Assembly: GCA_020634315.1 (NCBI GenBank)
Contig: JACKBV010000010.1
Span: 1 to 64,000 of the forward strand
Source: Ardenticatenaceae bacterium
GTDB lineage: Bacteria > Chloroflexota > Anaerolineae > Promineifilales > Promineifilaceae
Direction of reading: 5' to 3'
DNA length: 64,000 bases
Shown one piece after another: positions 26,402 to 35,373 of this stretch (position 1 is its first letter; each line of letters starts with the position of its first letter). A program made the position numbers and the translations under genes. The notes beneath the pieces are model-generated. The model was not told the origin of the DNA. It made no database searches and was given only the letters and a program-made list of their open reading frames with translations.

Positions 26402-28166
26402 AAAAATGGCGCTGCCGCTCGATGATCCCTTAATCGGCCTGCAATTGGCGAACTTCCGCATTGAGCGCCTGCTCAAGCGCGGCGGCATGGCCCAGATTTA
26501 TTATGGCTGGGACGTGATGTTGCAGCGACCGGTAGCGATTAAGGTGATTGACGTGCGCTATCGCAGCAGCCCGACTTATGCCGAGCGTTTTCTGGCGGAA
26601 GCGCGTGCCATGGCTTCCTGGGGGCATCCCAATATTGTGCAAATTCATTATGCGGACGAGCAAGACCGCCTTTATTACTTCGTGATGGAGTATGTGAACG
26701 GCCTGGATTTGTCCGAGTTGATGGCGCGTTACGCGGCCGATCATGAATTGATGCCGTATCACGATGTGATTCGCATTGGGCGAGAGGTGGCACACGCGCT
26801 GGATTATGCACATGAGCATGGGGTGATTCACCGTGATGTGAAGCCGTCGAATGTGATGGTGGCGCGAAACGGCCGTGTTCTCCTCACTGATTTTGGTTTA
26901 GCGTTGACCATCAAAGATGGTTCACAGGGCGAAATTTTTGGCACGCCGCAATACATCGCGCCGGAACAGGCGATTCGGTCAACAGCGGCCGTGCCGCAAT
27001 CTGATTTGTACAGTCTCGCCGTTATTTTGTACGAGATGTTAACCGGATCACTGCCTTTTGATGATCCGTCGCCAACCAGTCTGGCGATCATGCATGTCAA
27101 TGAAGACCCGCCATCGCCTCGTTACTTTAACCCGCATCTCAGCCCGGAGGTGGAATCTGTGCTGCTGCGTGCCCTGCGCAAAGCGCCAGAAGAACGCTAC
27201 CAAAGCGGAATTGAGTTAATTGACAGGCTGGAACTGGCGTTGCAGGTTGACGAAGATAATCCGGGCAGCACGGCGCATCGTTTGCCGCTGCCTGCGCATA
27301 GCGAAACTGGTGAGGATGGGGCGGGGCGGCTGGTATCGCGCATATCGGTGTTGGAGAAGATCGCCTGGCAAAGCGGCCTCGACGATATGCTGCGTGATAC
27401 GCCCGACCCTGACACGAAACCGACAACGCCACCGCCAGCGGGACATGTCAGCCGTTTTTTGATCTTGCTGACAGTGGCGATGGGGATTTTGCTGGTCATG
27501 CTGCTGCTGAATGGTGGGATTCGGCGTAACAGTGCTTTGCCTGAGGCCACGGCCGTTTCTCCGGCGGCGATCATCGCTGTCGAAGCAAGTGCAACACCGA
27601 CGGCGGCGCTGCCCACGGCAACGGCCGTTCCCATTACGGCAACCCCTTTGCCACTGACGCCAACGGCCGAACCGCTGCCGACACTGCCGCCAACGGCGAC
27701 ATCGGTGCCGGTGTCGGTGGTCACAGAAAATGCAGAGATAACGGCCGTTCCGCCTACCGCAACCTTCAACGGCCCGTCCATTCGCTTTTTTTATGATCGC
27801 AACAGCTTTTACGCCTGGAATCCAGGCAACGCCCCCATTGCCATTCGTTCGCTCTCTTTTGTGGCACTAGATGAAACGGGCAATCCGACCAGTTATGCGT
27901 TTCGTGGGCGTATGTGGGCTGAATTTTATGAGGAACTTGAGGCTGGCGGCTGTGATGCGATTGAACCGTTGGAAGCTCCTGCCTATTTACAACCAGATGC
28001 CTGCGATTCTTACAATTCAACGGTGACGCCGCCGCTTGATAGCAAAATCATCTTCTGGACATCGCGCCCCGGCATTGTTGCCTTTCGCGTGATGTGGAAT
28101 GGGCAAACAATTGGCGAGTGCCCCTTTGTCGCTGGCATTTGCCAGTTAAATTTACCCTCAAAATAA
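26394..28166 (+). CDS. Membrane Ser/Thr protein kinase (PknB-like) with extracellular C-terminal domain
   Basis: 590 residues. The kinase domain (about 15-285) has the Gly loop LKRGGMAQIYYG, Lys in VAIKVI, catalytic loop HRDVKPSNV, DFGLAL, and GTPQYIAPEQ. A juxtamembrane segment leads to one transmembrane helix (about 350-372, FLILLTVAMGILLVMLLL). A Thr/Ala/Pro-rich stalk of about 80 residues follows, then an unknown globular extracellular domain (about 460-590) with a Cys-containing tail. A signal sensed outside would control phosphorylation inside. The stalk DNA has three iterated palindromes (27548, 27620, 27742). The stop lies 26 bases from the convergent GT39 gene. Confidence 0.93.
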   Translation: MSEKMALPLDDPLIGLQLANFRIERLLKRGGMAQIYYGWDVMLQRPVAIKVIDVRYRSSPTYAERFLAEARAMASWGHPNIVQIHYADEQDRLYYFVMEYVNGLDLSELMARYAADHELMPYHDVIRIGREVAHALDYAHEHGVIHRDVKPSNVMVARNGRVLLTDFGLALTIKDGSQGEIFGTPQYIAPEQAIRSTAAVPQSDLYSLAVILYEMLTGSLPFDDPSPTSLAIMHVNEDPPSPRYFNPHLSPEVESVLLRALRKAPEERYQSGIELIDRLELALQVDEDNPGSTAHRLPLPAHSETGEDGAGRLVSRISVLEKIAWQSGLDDMLRDTPDPDTKPTTPPPAGHVSRFLILLTVAMGILLVMLLLNGGIRRNSALPEATAVSPAAIIAVEASATPTAALPTATAVPITATPLPLTPTAEPLPTLPPTATSVPVSVVTENAEITAVPPTATFNGPSIRFFYDRNSFYAWNPGNAPIAIRSLSFVALDETGNPTSYAFRGRMWAEFYEELEAGGCDAIEPLEAPAYLQPDACDSYNSTVTPPLDSKIIFWTSRPGIVAFRVMWNGQTIGECPFVAGICQLNLPSK

Positions 28167-28191
28167 TTGGGAAGCAGACACCGACTACGGT

Positions 28192-29643
28192 TTATCTAAC
28201 AGCATATTCTATGACCGTCAGATGGCGAAAGTCACGCCTTGTCAGATTGTCAGCGTGAGAGGCGAACCAATGGGTGATGGGGGTCGTTTGGGCGTCGGTG
28301 GTTTCTGTGTTAATCCAGACAAGCCAGACGCGTTGACCGGCGGCAAAGGGGGCTGGTGCGTCATCTGCATAGGCATTGTTGTTTGCGCCTTGATAGGGGA
28401 AACGGCCGTTTGCATAATACCGATCAAAGGCCATCCGTGCCCATCCCGGTGTGAGCACAACCACATCTCCCGGCTGCCCATTGGCTTCAATGTACTGCGC
28501 AATGCCCCGCCAATCCTCAAACGGCCGTCCCCATGCCGTTATGGCCGCCAGTACCAATGACACCCCCAAAATGACGCCCACCAGTTGCGGTTTGTGGATA
28601 GAAGCAAATGCCCATGTTGCCAGCAGAATCGCCACCGGCCAAAAGACGAACAACTGCCGCCGAATGGATAGGCCGCGTGGAATTGCGCCGGCAACAGTCG
28701 CCAGGATGAAGGTCAAAATAATGGCAATGGCGATGATTGGCAAAAGCTTTTGCGCCCATTGCAGCAGGCGCGGCTGCCACCAAACAATCAGCCATAACAA
28801 GATGCCCCCCAGCACAACCAGCCCCCCGGCAGCCAGCGCCAGCGATAAGGTATCCGCCAGCGTGCCGGAAAGATCGATGCCAAATTGGGGTAAGATGGGC
28901 CAGTTAAAGGTGAGGCCGCGTTGTAACTGCTCCTGCATGAGCGGCCACCAAAGAGCGAAAACGGCCGTAATCAACCCTTGTGCCAGCAGCCAGCGCAGCA
29001 GCCGTCCAATTTTGCGACCAGCCAGGTGCCAACAAAGCCAGAATAAGCTCAGTTGCAGCCCCCATAACCCTAATGTGGGGTAGGCGGTAAACAGCCCCAA
29101 CAATGTCGCTGCCGCCAGACCAAACATGTCTATCCAACTATCACGTTCAAATGAGGCGATGAAATAGTAGAGCGACAATACCCAAAAGAGGCTGGCAAGC
29201 CCGTACATGCGTGCCTCGCGCGAGTACCAGATGTGCAGCGGCGATAATGCCAGCAGCGCCGCTGCCAGCAATCCCCAACGGGGGCGTCGCCCGACCACGC
29301 CAATGCGCCACATGCCGATGATGGCGAGCCAGCCAGCCAGCGCAGAAGGCAGGCGCAGCCAGACATCATTGTCCCGAATTTGCAGCATGGCATGAAACAA
29401 AAGGTAATAAAGTGGCGGGTGTTGATCATCGGGAACGCCCAGTGTCAGAATTTTGAGTTCTGGGACGAGCCGCCAGGTATACAGTTCGTCAGTCCAAAAG
29501 CTCCAATAGCCCAGGGCGATGAAGCGCAGGGCTGCGCCCAATAGTAAAATGATGACCAACAGCAGCAGGTCATTTTGGAGTAAAGTGGTCAGGTGGCGTG
29601 GTGATGACGAGGTGTCGGGCAGGGATGCGGTTACTTCACTCAT
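28192..29643 (-). CDS. GT39-like membrane glycosyltransferase
   Basis: 483 residues with ten or more transmembrane helices. After the first helix comes FWTDELYTWR, whose acidic pair is the typical GT-C catalytic position, then DDQHPPLYYLLFH, as in PMT/ArnT-type enzymes using lipid-linked sugars. It would transfer a sugar to protein or lipid on the outer face. The N-terminal ATG overlaps the holA stop by 4 bases. Confidence 0.88.
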   Translation of the reverse strand: MSEVTASLPDTSSSPRHLTTLLQNDLLLLVIILLLGAALRFIALGYWSFWTDELYTWRLVPELKILTLGVPDDQHPPLYYLLFHAMLQIRDNDVWLRLPSALAGWLAIIGMWRIGVVGRRPRWGLLAAALLALSPLHIWYSREARMYGLASLFWVLSLYYFIASFERDSWIDMFGLAAATLLGLFTAYPTLGLWGLQLSLFWLCWHLAGRKIGRLLRWLLAQGLITAVFALWWPLMQEQLQRGLTFNWPILPQFGIDLSGTLADTLSLALAAGGLVVLGGILLWLIVWWQPRLLQWAQKLLPIIAIAIILTFILATVAGAIPRGLSIRRQLFVFWPVAILLATWAFASIHKPQLVGVILGVSLVLAAITAWGRPFEDWRGIAQYIEANGQPGDVVVLTPGWARMAFDRYYANGRFPYQGANNNAYADDAPAPFAAGQRVWLVWINTETTDAQTTPITHWFASHADNLTRRDFRHLTVIEYAVR

Positions 29644-30602
29644 GGGGATTCGTCTGCGGTGAGGCTGGCAACGAGCACATTGAGCGCGGTTGTCATGTCA
29701 TTGCGGCCGGTTTTGACGCCGACGTCAATGTCAAGCAGGTGGCGATAAATTTGTTCCAGTTGGGTGATGCTAAAGCCGCGTGTCTGCTGGTGGATTTTGC
29801 CGACGACGAAGCTGTGCATTTTTAAGGTTTTGGCAATGGCGGGCGGCCGTTCCCCGGCATCGGCTAACTCTTTGACCTGGAGCAGCAGCCGGAACTGGCG
29901 CACGAACATGGAGAAGAGGTAAAAGGGGTCTGTGCCTTCGTTGAATTTTTGTTGGAGGAGGGTGGCGGCTTTACGGCCGTTTCTGTTGCCAATCGCGTCC
30001 ACCAAATCAAAAATGTTGGCTTCCGCCAGATAAGGGCACAATTTCTCTACGTCGTCGCTCTTGATTTCGTCGGCTCCGGCATAGAGCACGAGCTTTTCGA
30101 TTTCGTTGTCCAGAATTTGCAAGTCGTTACCGATGTTGGCGGCGAGGAGCTGCGCGGCGTGGGGGGAGATACGGCCGTTCTTTTCCGCCACGCGCTGCCG
30201 AATCCACCGTTCCAGCCCAACCCCTTCGGGGCGGCTGAAGAGCTTGACGTAACCGTTAACGGCCGTTTCCGCAGCCTTCAGCACCGCATGATTGCCCGGC
30301 AGCTCCGCTGATTCCAAAAAGAAAAGGCGTGTTGTTTCCGGCAAATCGGGCAAAAAGGCCAACAATTGCTTCACATACGCCTTATCCATCTTTGTTGCCA
30401 ACAAATCTTTGACAATGACAATACGCGCTTTTGCCAGGAACGGCATCGACCCACAGACCTGCTGCAAAGCGACAAAATCCACAGCCCCATCAAAGCGGCT
30501 TGTGTTCAAGTCCAACATGCCAGGATCGCCTAACTTTGCCAGCAGGCCATCGAGCGTTTCTTTTTGCGAGTGGGTGTCGTCTCCGTGAAAGATGTAGTAC
30601 AT
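29640..30602 (-). CDS. holA: DNA polymerase III subunit delta
   Basis: 320 residues matching clamp-loader delta in order: FHGDDTHSQKETLDGLL (P-loop-like but degenerate, as in delta), the AAA lid segment, and the C-terminal collar helices around DLVDAIGNRNGRKAATLL and LFSMFVRQFRLLLQVKELA. It opens the sliding clamp within the clamp loader. It sits between a DUF6391 gene and a glycosyltransferase gene on the same strand. Confidence 0.93.
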   Translation of the reverse strand: MYYIFHGDDTHSQKETLDGLLAKLGDPGMLDLNTSRFDGAVDFVALQQVCGSMPFLAKARIVIVKDLLATKMDKAYVKQLLAFLPDLPETTRLFFLESAELPGNHAVLKAAETAVNGYVKLFSRPEGVGLERWIRQRVAEKNGRISPHAAQLLAANIGNDLQILDNEIEKLVLYAGADEIKSDDVEKLCPYLAEANIFDLVDAIGNRNGRKAATLLQQKFNEGTDPFYLFSMFVRQFRLLLQVKELADAGERPPAIAKTLKMHSFVVGKIHQQTRGFSITQLEQIYRHLLDIDVGVKTGRNDMTTALNVLVASLTADESP

Positions 30603-30629
30603 GGGTGCAAAGTTGGCAAACTTGTATGG

Positions 30630-31205
30630 CTAATCGCGCGTTTCGATGCGATAGGCTGTTGCTTGCAGGTCTGTGCGCCCGCCGGTGAGCAGTAGTTGGA
30701 AAACGCGCGTCACCACTGAGGGCGTGACGCGGCGCACACTGACCACTTGCAAATCGCCAAGATCGCCTTCTACGGTGTATTGTGCCTGCAATTGCACGCC
30801 TAACGGCCGTGACACAATCAAGGCGACAACGACGGCCAATATGGCGGAAGGAAGCGTGTTGAGCAGCAGCGGCAATGTCATGGCGGTGCGATGCTGCCGC
30901 TTCATTTCCGCGCTAAAAACGGCTTGTGCGGCCAATGTCGCCAGGGTGGCGGTGGTGAGCAAAACCGTGCCGCAGTTGGGATGGACGGCGAGATGATGTT
31001 GGCCTGCTTTCAGGCGGCGATACGCTTCTTGTACGGCTGCGGTGACATCTTCTTCGCTGAGAGAGCCATACACATTCAGGTTAAACCCGCGATGATCGGA
31101 ATTGCCTTGCGCACTGAATTGTGTGTGCTTCTCGCTGAGCATGTGGATGGTGGCGTGTTCCAGGCCATGATTGCGGCGAACACGGCTGATAAGCTGATCA
31201 ATCAT
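30630..31205 (-). CDS. DUF6391-like membrane protein
   Basis: 191 residues from ATG 31205, chosen because AGGAG lies at 31213-31217. It has a conserved N-terminal RRNHGLEHATIHMLSEKH motif and a central CGTVLLTTATLATLAAQ segment. Two hydrophobic stretches in the middle are followed by a soluble C-terminal domain. This layout matches an uncharacterised family (DUF6391) seen in cyanobacteria and Chloroflexota. Function unknown. It is probably the first gene of the DUF6391-holA-GT39 operon. Confidence 0.75.
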   Translation of the reverse strand: MIDQLISRVRRNHGLEHATIHMLSEKHTQFSAQGNSDHRGFNLNVYGSLSEEDVTAAVQEAYRRLKAGQHHLAVHPNCGTVLLTTATLATLAAQAVFSAEMKRQHRTAMTLPLLLNTLPSAILAVVVALIVSRPLGVQLQAQYTVEGDLGDLQVVSVRRVTPSVVTRVFQLLLTGGRTDLQATAYRIETRD

Positions 31206-31370
31206 ACGTAATCTCCTGGTCTTGCAGCGGCGCAATTAATTGGGCGTCAGTCTGCGAGTGAGATGATTCGGCAGGTAGTTTAGCATGGCTTCGCGGAATC
31301 GGGAAACATTGCCCGGTGAATAAATGCACGCCGATAAATGGCGATACGCATTTATAACCGCGTGAACACG

Positions 31371-33026
31371 TTATTGCCCTGTGCCTGTTGGCAGGCCAAG
31401 GTCGGGCATGGGCTGGTTTGCCAGAAAAGCATCGAGGGCCAGGCGTGTGGCCTGCCGGTCATCCCAGGGGTACTCGGTGCTGCCAAAGCACATTGACTGC
31501 TCATGCCCTTTGCCGCAGATGAGCACGATGTCATCGGGGAGGGCCATGTTTAGGGCGAAGTGAATTGCCTGCCCCCGGTCAGGGATGCGCCAGAAGGTCT
31601 CTCCTTCAATGCCGCCAGCGCTGCGTGCGCCGACGGCCATCAAGTCTAGAATGTCGTCGAGGGATTCTGTGCGGGGGTCTTCGGCGGTGAGAATGGTGCG
31701 GTCTGCATCGCGAACGGAGACGGCGGCCATGAGGCGGCGTTTCTCGACGTCGCGCTGCCCGGCGCTGCCGAACACGGCGATGATGCGTGCGCCTTTGCGC
31801 CCGGCGATCATTTTGCGGGCGACGCCGATTGCTTTTTCGAGGGAGATGGGGGTGTGGGCGAAATCTACGATGACCTGGAAGGGTTGGCCGCGATGGATGC
31901 GTTCCATGCGCCCGCTGATGGGGGGAACGTGTTGCAGCCCGTGTTGGATGGTTTCGGGGGGGATGTGCAGGGCATGGGCAACGGCCGTTGCCGCCAGCAT
32001 GTTATACACATTGAATTCGCCAACCAGCGGCGAGGAGATGACTGCTGCCGGGGGATGTAGGGTGAACTGGGTGCCGGATGGGGTGTAGGCAATATCGGTG
32101 GCGCGAAAATCGGCCGTGTCGTGCAGGCCGTAGGTGAGTTGGCGCGGGACATCGACCTGGCTGAGACGGGCAAAAGAGGTGTCGTCGCGATTGAGAACGG
32201 CCGTTTTCACGACCGCTTGTTTGTACCCATTGCCACCGTCTAATTTCCAGGCGCCAGCGCTTCCCACCATCTCAAACAGCCGCCGCTTGGCGGCAAAATA
32301 ATTTTCCCAACTGCCGTGAATGTCCAGGTGTTCGTGGGTGATGTTGGTGACGGCGGCGATGTCGTAGGCAACGGCCGTTACCCGTCCCAAAGCCAGCGCA
32401 TGTGATGTCGTTTCCAGAACAACGTGAGTTAATCCGGCATCGACCATGCGCCGCAAATATTGTTGGATGACCGGTGCTTCCGGCGTGGTCACATGCAGGG
32501 CCAGCGGTTCCTCTTCTTCGCCAATCACCGCCTTGATGGTGCTGAGCATACCGGCACGCAGGCCAGCGGCTTGCAAAATGCTGAAGATGATTTGTGCGCT
32601 GCTGCTTTTGCCGTCTGTGCCGGTGATGCCGATGACGACTAACTGTTGGCTGGGGAAGCGATACCAGGCGGCGGCGAGCCAGGCGAGGGTAACGGCCGTA
32701 TCTGGCACAGTCAAATACACCACATCCTCAGGGATGGCAAAACCCAATTCGGCGGCGGGGCGCTGCGCGATGATCACCCGTGCCCCTTTGTCGATGGCTT
32801 GCGGGATGTAGCGATGGGCGTCGCTCCACACGGAGCCGTCGCCGCGCAGGCGCACACGGGCAACGAAGCAGGCTCCTGGCTGCACGGCGCGGCTGTCGTC
32901 GGTGAGCTGTGTCAGGGGGGCGTCGGGGCCGGTGTAGGTGGGCGGTTGGGGATGGGAAACGGCCGTTGCCCAGTCAGACAGTAATTTTTTGAATGAGATT
33001 GGAGATTGGAGATTGGAGATTGTCAT
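31371..33026 (-). CDS. murE: MurE-type UDP-MurNAc-tripeptide synthetase
   Basis: Adds the third stem-peptide residue to UDP-MurNAc-L-Ala-D-Glu. About 551 residues. The N-terminal Mur domain has TDDSRAVQPGACFVA, the ATP loop is GITGTDGKSSSAQI, followed by VVLETTSHALALGR and THEHLDIHGSWENYFAAKRRLF. The amino-acid-specificity motif reads LTAEDPRTESL, not the DNPR of diaminopimelate-adding enzymes, so the third residue may not be mDAP. The first codons derive from a GGAGATT tandem repeat (near 32998-33025), so the true start may be downstream. Confidence 0.92.
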   Translation of the reverse strand: MTISNLQSPISFKKLLSDWATAVSHPQPPTYTGPDAPLTQLTDDSRAVQPGACFVARVRLRGDGSVWSDAHRYIPQAIDKGARVIIAQRPAAELGFAIPEDVVYLTVPDTAVTLAWLAAAWYRFPSQQLVVIGITGTDGKSSSAQIIFSILQAAGLRAGMLSTIKAVIGEEEEPLALHVTTPEAPVIQQYLRRMVDAGLTHVVLETTSHALALGRVTAVAYDIAAVTNITHEHLDIHGSWENYFAAKRRLFEMVGSAGAWKLDGGNGYKQAVVKTAVLNRDDTSFARLSQVDVPRQLTYGLHDTADFRATDIAYTPSGTQFTLHPPAAVISSPLVGEFNVYNMLAATAVAHALHIPPETIQHGLQHVPPISGRMERIHRGQPFQVIVDFAHTPISLEKAIGVARKMIAGRKGARIIAVFGSAGQRDVEKRRLMAAVSVRDADRTILTAEDPRTESLDDILDLMAVGARSAGGIEGETFWRIPDRGQAIHFALNMALPDDIVLICGKGHEQSMCFGSTEYPWDDRQATRLALDAFLANQPMPDLGLPTGTGQ

Positions 33027-33108
33027 AGCTCTTTTGCACAAACGTCAAATTTTCGCCTGTTGTACTTCATCCGGGGAAATTTTGCATGTAGATGTTGGCG
33101 GTGTTTCC

Positions 33109-33154
33109 GTAAGTCGGATTGCCAATCCGATAGTCGGATTGCCAATCCGACCTA
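33109..33154. repeat. Two copies of GTCGGATTGCCAATCCGAC palindrome
   Basis: AGTCGGATTGCCAATCCGA is present twice in direct tandem and ends with CCTAC. A third variant lies at 11771-11796. Each is a 19-bp inverted repeat. Confidence 0.85.
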
Positions 33155-33167
33155 CGATGCCTCCTCC

Positions 33168-33350
33168 ATTTTTCCGAAAAAGTGCTCTTTTCAGACCCCT
33201 GAAGACCCCATTTTTCCGAAAAAGTGCCCCCTTCAGACCTCTGAAGACCTCGTTTTTCCGAAAAAGTGCCCTCTTCAGACCTCTGAAGACCCCGTTTTTT
33301 TGAAAAAACACCCCCTGCAACAGTCCGCAGCGGGCGTTTTTTTGAAAAAA
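33168..33350. repeat. 42-bp tandem repeat array (about 4 copies)
   Basis: The unit begins TTTTTCCGAAAAAGTGC and continues CTTCAGACCTCTGAAGACC, containing two small inverted repeats. Two near-identical and one slightly diverged copies are followed by degenerate copies with TTTTTTTGAAAAAA. The 362-bp gap between the DJ-1 gene and murE holds this array, the palindromes before it and no credible gene. Confidence 0.88.
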
Positions 33351-33403
33351 TGCCCCCTGCTATCTACCCTTTGTGCCAATTTCTGTGCGATTTGGGGCGG
33401 GGG

Positions 33404-34021
33404 TCACAGGTCAACGCGGCGCGTATTGTCGGATGGATAGCGGTATTCCATGTGGCGGGCGGTGGCGCGGGCGATTTCTGCGCCAAAGGTATGGGCGACG
33501 ACGTGCAAGGCCATGTCGATGCCCGCTGAAATCCCGGCCGAAGTGACCAGGTTGCCATCTGCGACGACGTGCTGGTCGCGGATGACGTTGACATCGGGGT
33601 AACTGGCGGCCATCCAATCGAGTGAGGCCCAATGTGTGGTGGCGAAACGGCCGTTTAACAGCCCCACTTTCCCCAGCAGCATCGAACCCGTACAAACCGC
33701 AGTCAGCGTCTCCACCCGCCTGCCCTGCGCGGCCACCCAATCCAATAAAGATGGACGATGCAGCGCGGCACGCACGCCCCAACCACCGGGCACAACCAAT
33801 ATATCCAGCGGCGGGCAAGTGGCCGTCGTCACATCGGGCAGCACGCGCAAGCCGCCACGCGCGGCAAGCGGTGCGCTTTCTTCCGCCACCACCAGCACGT
33901 CAAATGGGGCGTCCTGCCGCGCGGCGTCCAGCCGCGTCACAGAAAAAACCTCATACGGCCCACAAAAATCCAGCACTTCCACGTCTGGGAAAATCAAAAT
34001 ACCAACGCGCTTTTTATTCAT
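33404..34021 (-). CDS. DJ-1/PfpI family protein
   Basis: 205 residues from ATG 34021. Type-1 glutamine-amidotransferase fold: GILIFPDVEVLDFCGPYEVF at the start, VVPGGWG and the nucleophile elbow TAVCTGSMLLGKVGLL. The Cys in AVCTGS fits the subgroup related to the sensor domain of AraC-type regulators, but there is no DNA-binding domain. Actual activity is uncertain (glyoxalase, isonitrile hydratase or chaperone-like). It overlaps the DUF711 stop by 8 bases. Confidence 0.9.
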   Translation of the reverse strand: MNKKRVGILIFPDVEVLDFCGPYEVFSVTRLDAARQDAPFDVLVVAEESAPLAARGGLRVLPDVTTATCPPLDILVVPGGWGVRAALHRPSLLDWVAAQGRRVETLTAVCTGSMLLGKVGLLNGRFATTHWASLDWMAASYPDVNVIRDQHVVADGNLVTSAGISAGIDMALHVVAHTFGAEIARATARHMEYRYPSDNTRRVDL

Positions 34022-35243
34022 CTGAAGAGACAGCCTGCGATTTTGATTGCCGCACATGCTCAATGGTTAGATGTGCAGATTGGCGCAAATGCTTCTGCAA
34101 TGTTTCGCCGCGCACCGCCATGACGCGGCTGTCGGCGAAGTAAGCGAAGTCGAAGGTCACAGGATCACCCGCTTGCAAGCCGGGTAAGGGCATGAGCCGT
34201 GCGGTCAGCGGTTTGCGCAAACGGGTGGCAAGCATGGCGACATCAAGCAAAATGGCCGTCAGGCTGTCCTGGCTAATGTCGCCGGGCAAGGGGATGGTGT
34301 CCAGTCCCACGCCGCAAACGGCGCTGTAGCTGAGCAAATCTTGCACGGTGAGAACACCTGCGGCGGCACGACGAGCCAGCACGGAATCTTCGAGCACGGG
34401 CAGCATGAGGCCAGAGAAACCGCAGCGCGGGAAGTTGGCGCGTTCGATGGCTTCGGTGATGAATCCGGCGGCAAAGAGGCTGCCGGCCGCGCCAACATGT
34501 GGCAAGCCCAATGCTTCCATCGCTCCGCCTAGACTTTTGCTGTCTGTGGGGTAGGGGGCGAGGGAGAAGTCGATGCCGTGAAAGGGGATGTTGTATTCTT
34601 GGGCAAGGGAAACGGCCGTATTCACCACCTTACCCGCCTCCTCCTCAATGGCCGCAACCAAATTAGCCCGCGCCTCTGGCAGCGTTTTCGCCGCCTGGAT
34701 AGCGTCCAAAGCCAGATCGGCAGACTCGACAGCGATGGCAAATGTCGGCGCTCCGCCTTGATGATAGGCAACGGGGAAAAAGGGCGAGCCGGGTGGACAA
34801 TTTGCCAGCGCCGCCAGATAAAGATTGCCGAACCCGTTCGGCGAAACGGTGCTGACGCGGCGGATAATGTCGGCCACATGCCAACAGCGCCCTGTATCCA
34901 GATTGCCCGATGTGTCGGCAATTTCGGCCGTGGCAAACAGCGCATCGCTGGTGGCGAAGATGACGGGCAGCGCATTCAGCCAGACAGGGTCATGGCGCAA
35001 TAGAACCGGCCCCAGGCTGATGTAATCGACGCCCAGAGCTTGCCCGCGTGCCGCTGTTTGCTGTGCCAGATGGGCGACGGTGGTGGCGTCGGGCTGCGGC
35101 CACCAGTCGGGAAAGGGCGGCGTTGCCATGCGCGTGCTTTGTACGGGATATGGGAAGGCGTGGCGGGCAGCTTGCAAAAAATGGGCCAATGGCGCATCAG
35201 CCGCACCCGCTTCACAAAAGAGTGTGACGGAACGAATATCCAT
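34014..35243 (-). CDS. DUF711 (UPF0210) family protein
   Basis: 409 residues matching the DUF711 family along its length: MDIRSVTLFCEA at the start, SPNGFGNLYLAALANCPPGSPFFP, and HGIDFSLAPYPTDSKSLGGA in the middle. The family is uncharacterised, with a fold related to glycyl-radical-like barrels. Function unknown. It forms a two-gene operon with the DJ-1 gene. Confidence 0.88.
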   Translation of the reverse strand: MDIRSVTLFCEAGAADAPLAHFLQAARHAFPYPVQSTRMATPPFPDWWPQPDATTVAHLAQQTAARGQALGVDYISLGPVLLRHDPVWLNALPVIFATSDALFATAEIADTSGNLDTGRCWHVADIIRRVSTVSPNGFGNLYLAALANCPPGSPFFPVAYHQGGAPTFAIAVESADLALDAIQAAKTLPEARANLVAAIEEEAGKVVNTAVSLAQEYNIPFHGIDFSLAPYPTDSKSLGGAMEALGLPHVGAAGSLFAAGFITEAIERANFPRCGFSGLMLPVLEDSVLARRAAAGVLTVQDLLSYSAVCGVGLDTIPLPGDISQDSLTAILLDVAMLATRLRKPLTARLMPLPGLQAGDPVTFDFAYFADSRVMAVRGETLQKHLRQSAHLTIEHVRQSKSQAVSSDE

Positions 35244-35259
35244 AATTTCCCCTGGTTAC

Positions 35260-35289
35260 TTGACAGACAATGATTACCATCGTTAGAAT
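35260..35289 (+). promoter_or_regulatory. Promoter upstream of zinc-ribbon-like protein
   Basis: TTGACA at 35260-35265 and TAGAAT at 35284-35289 with an 18-base spacer face the gene at 35374. The spacer holds AATGATTACCATCGTT, a Fur-box-like inverted repeat. Confidence 0.6.
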
Positions 35290-35373
35290 CGCCGTTACTG
35301 CTAAAGGTTATGGAAGATAACAAGGTAGACCTGACAGGTCTTTCCAGGCTATTTTGATAATGGATGAAAACAA

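Noticed and set aside
33006..33440. Open frames with 14-residue repeats over the 42-bp array
   Set aside because: The period is a multiple of three so every frame stays open; no start context, no family.
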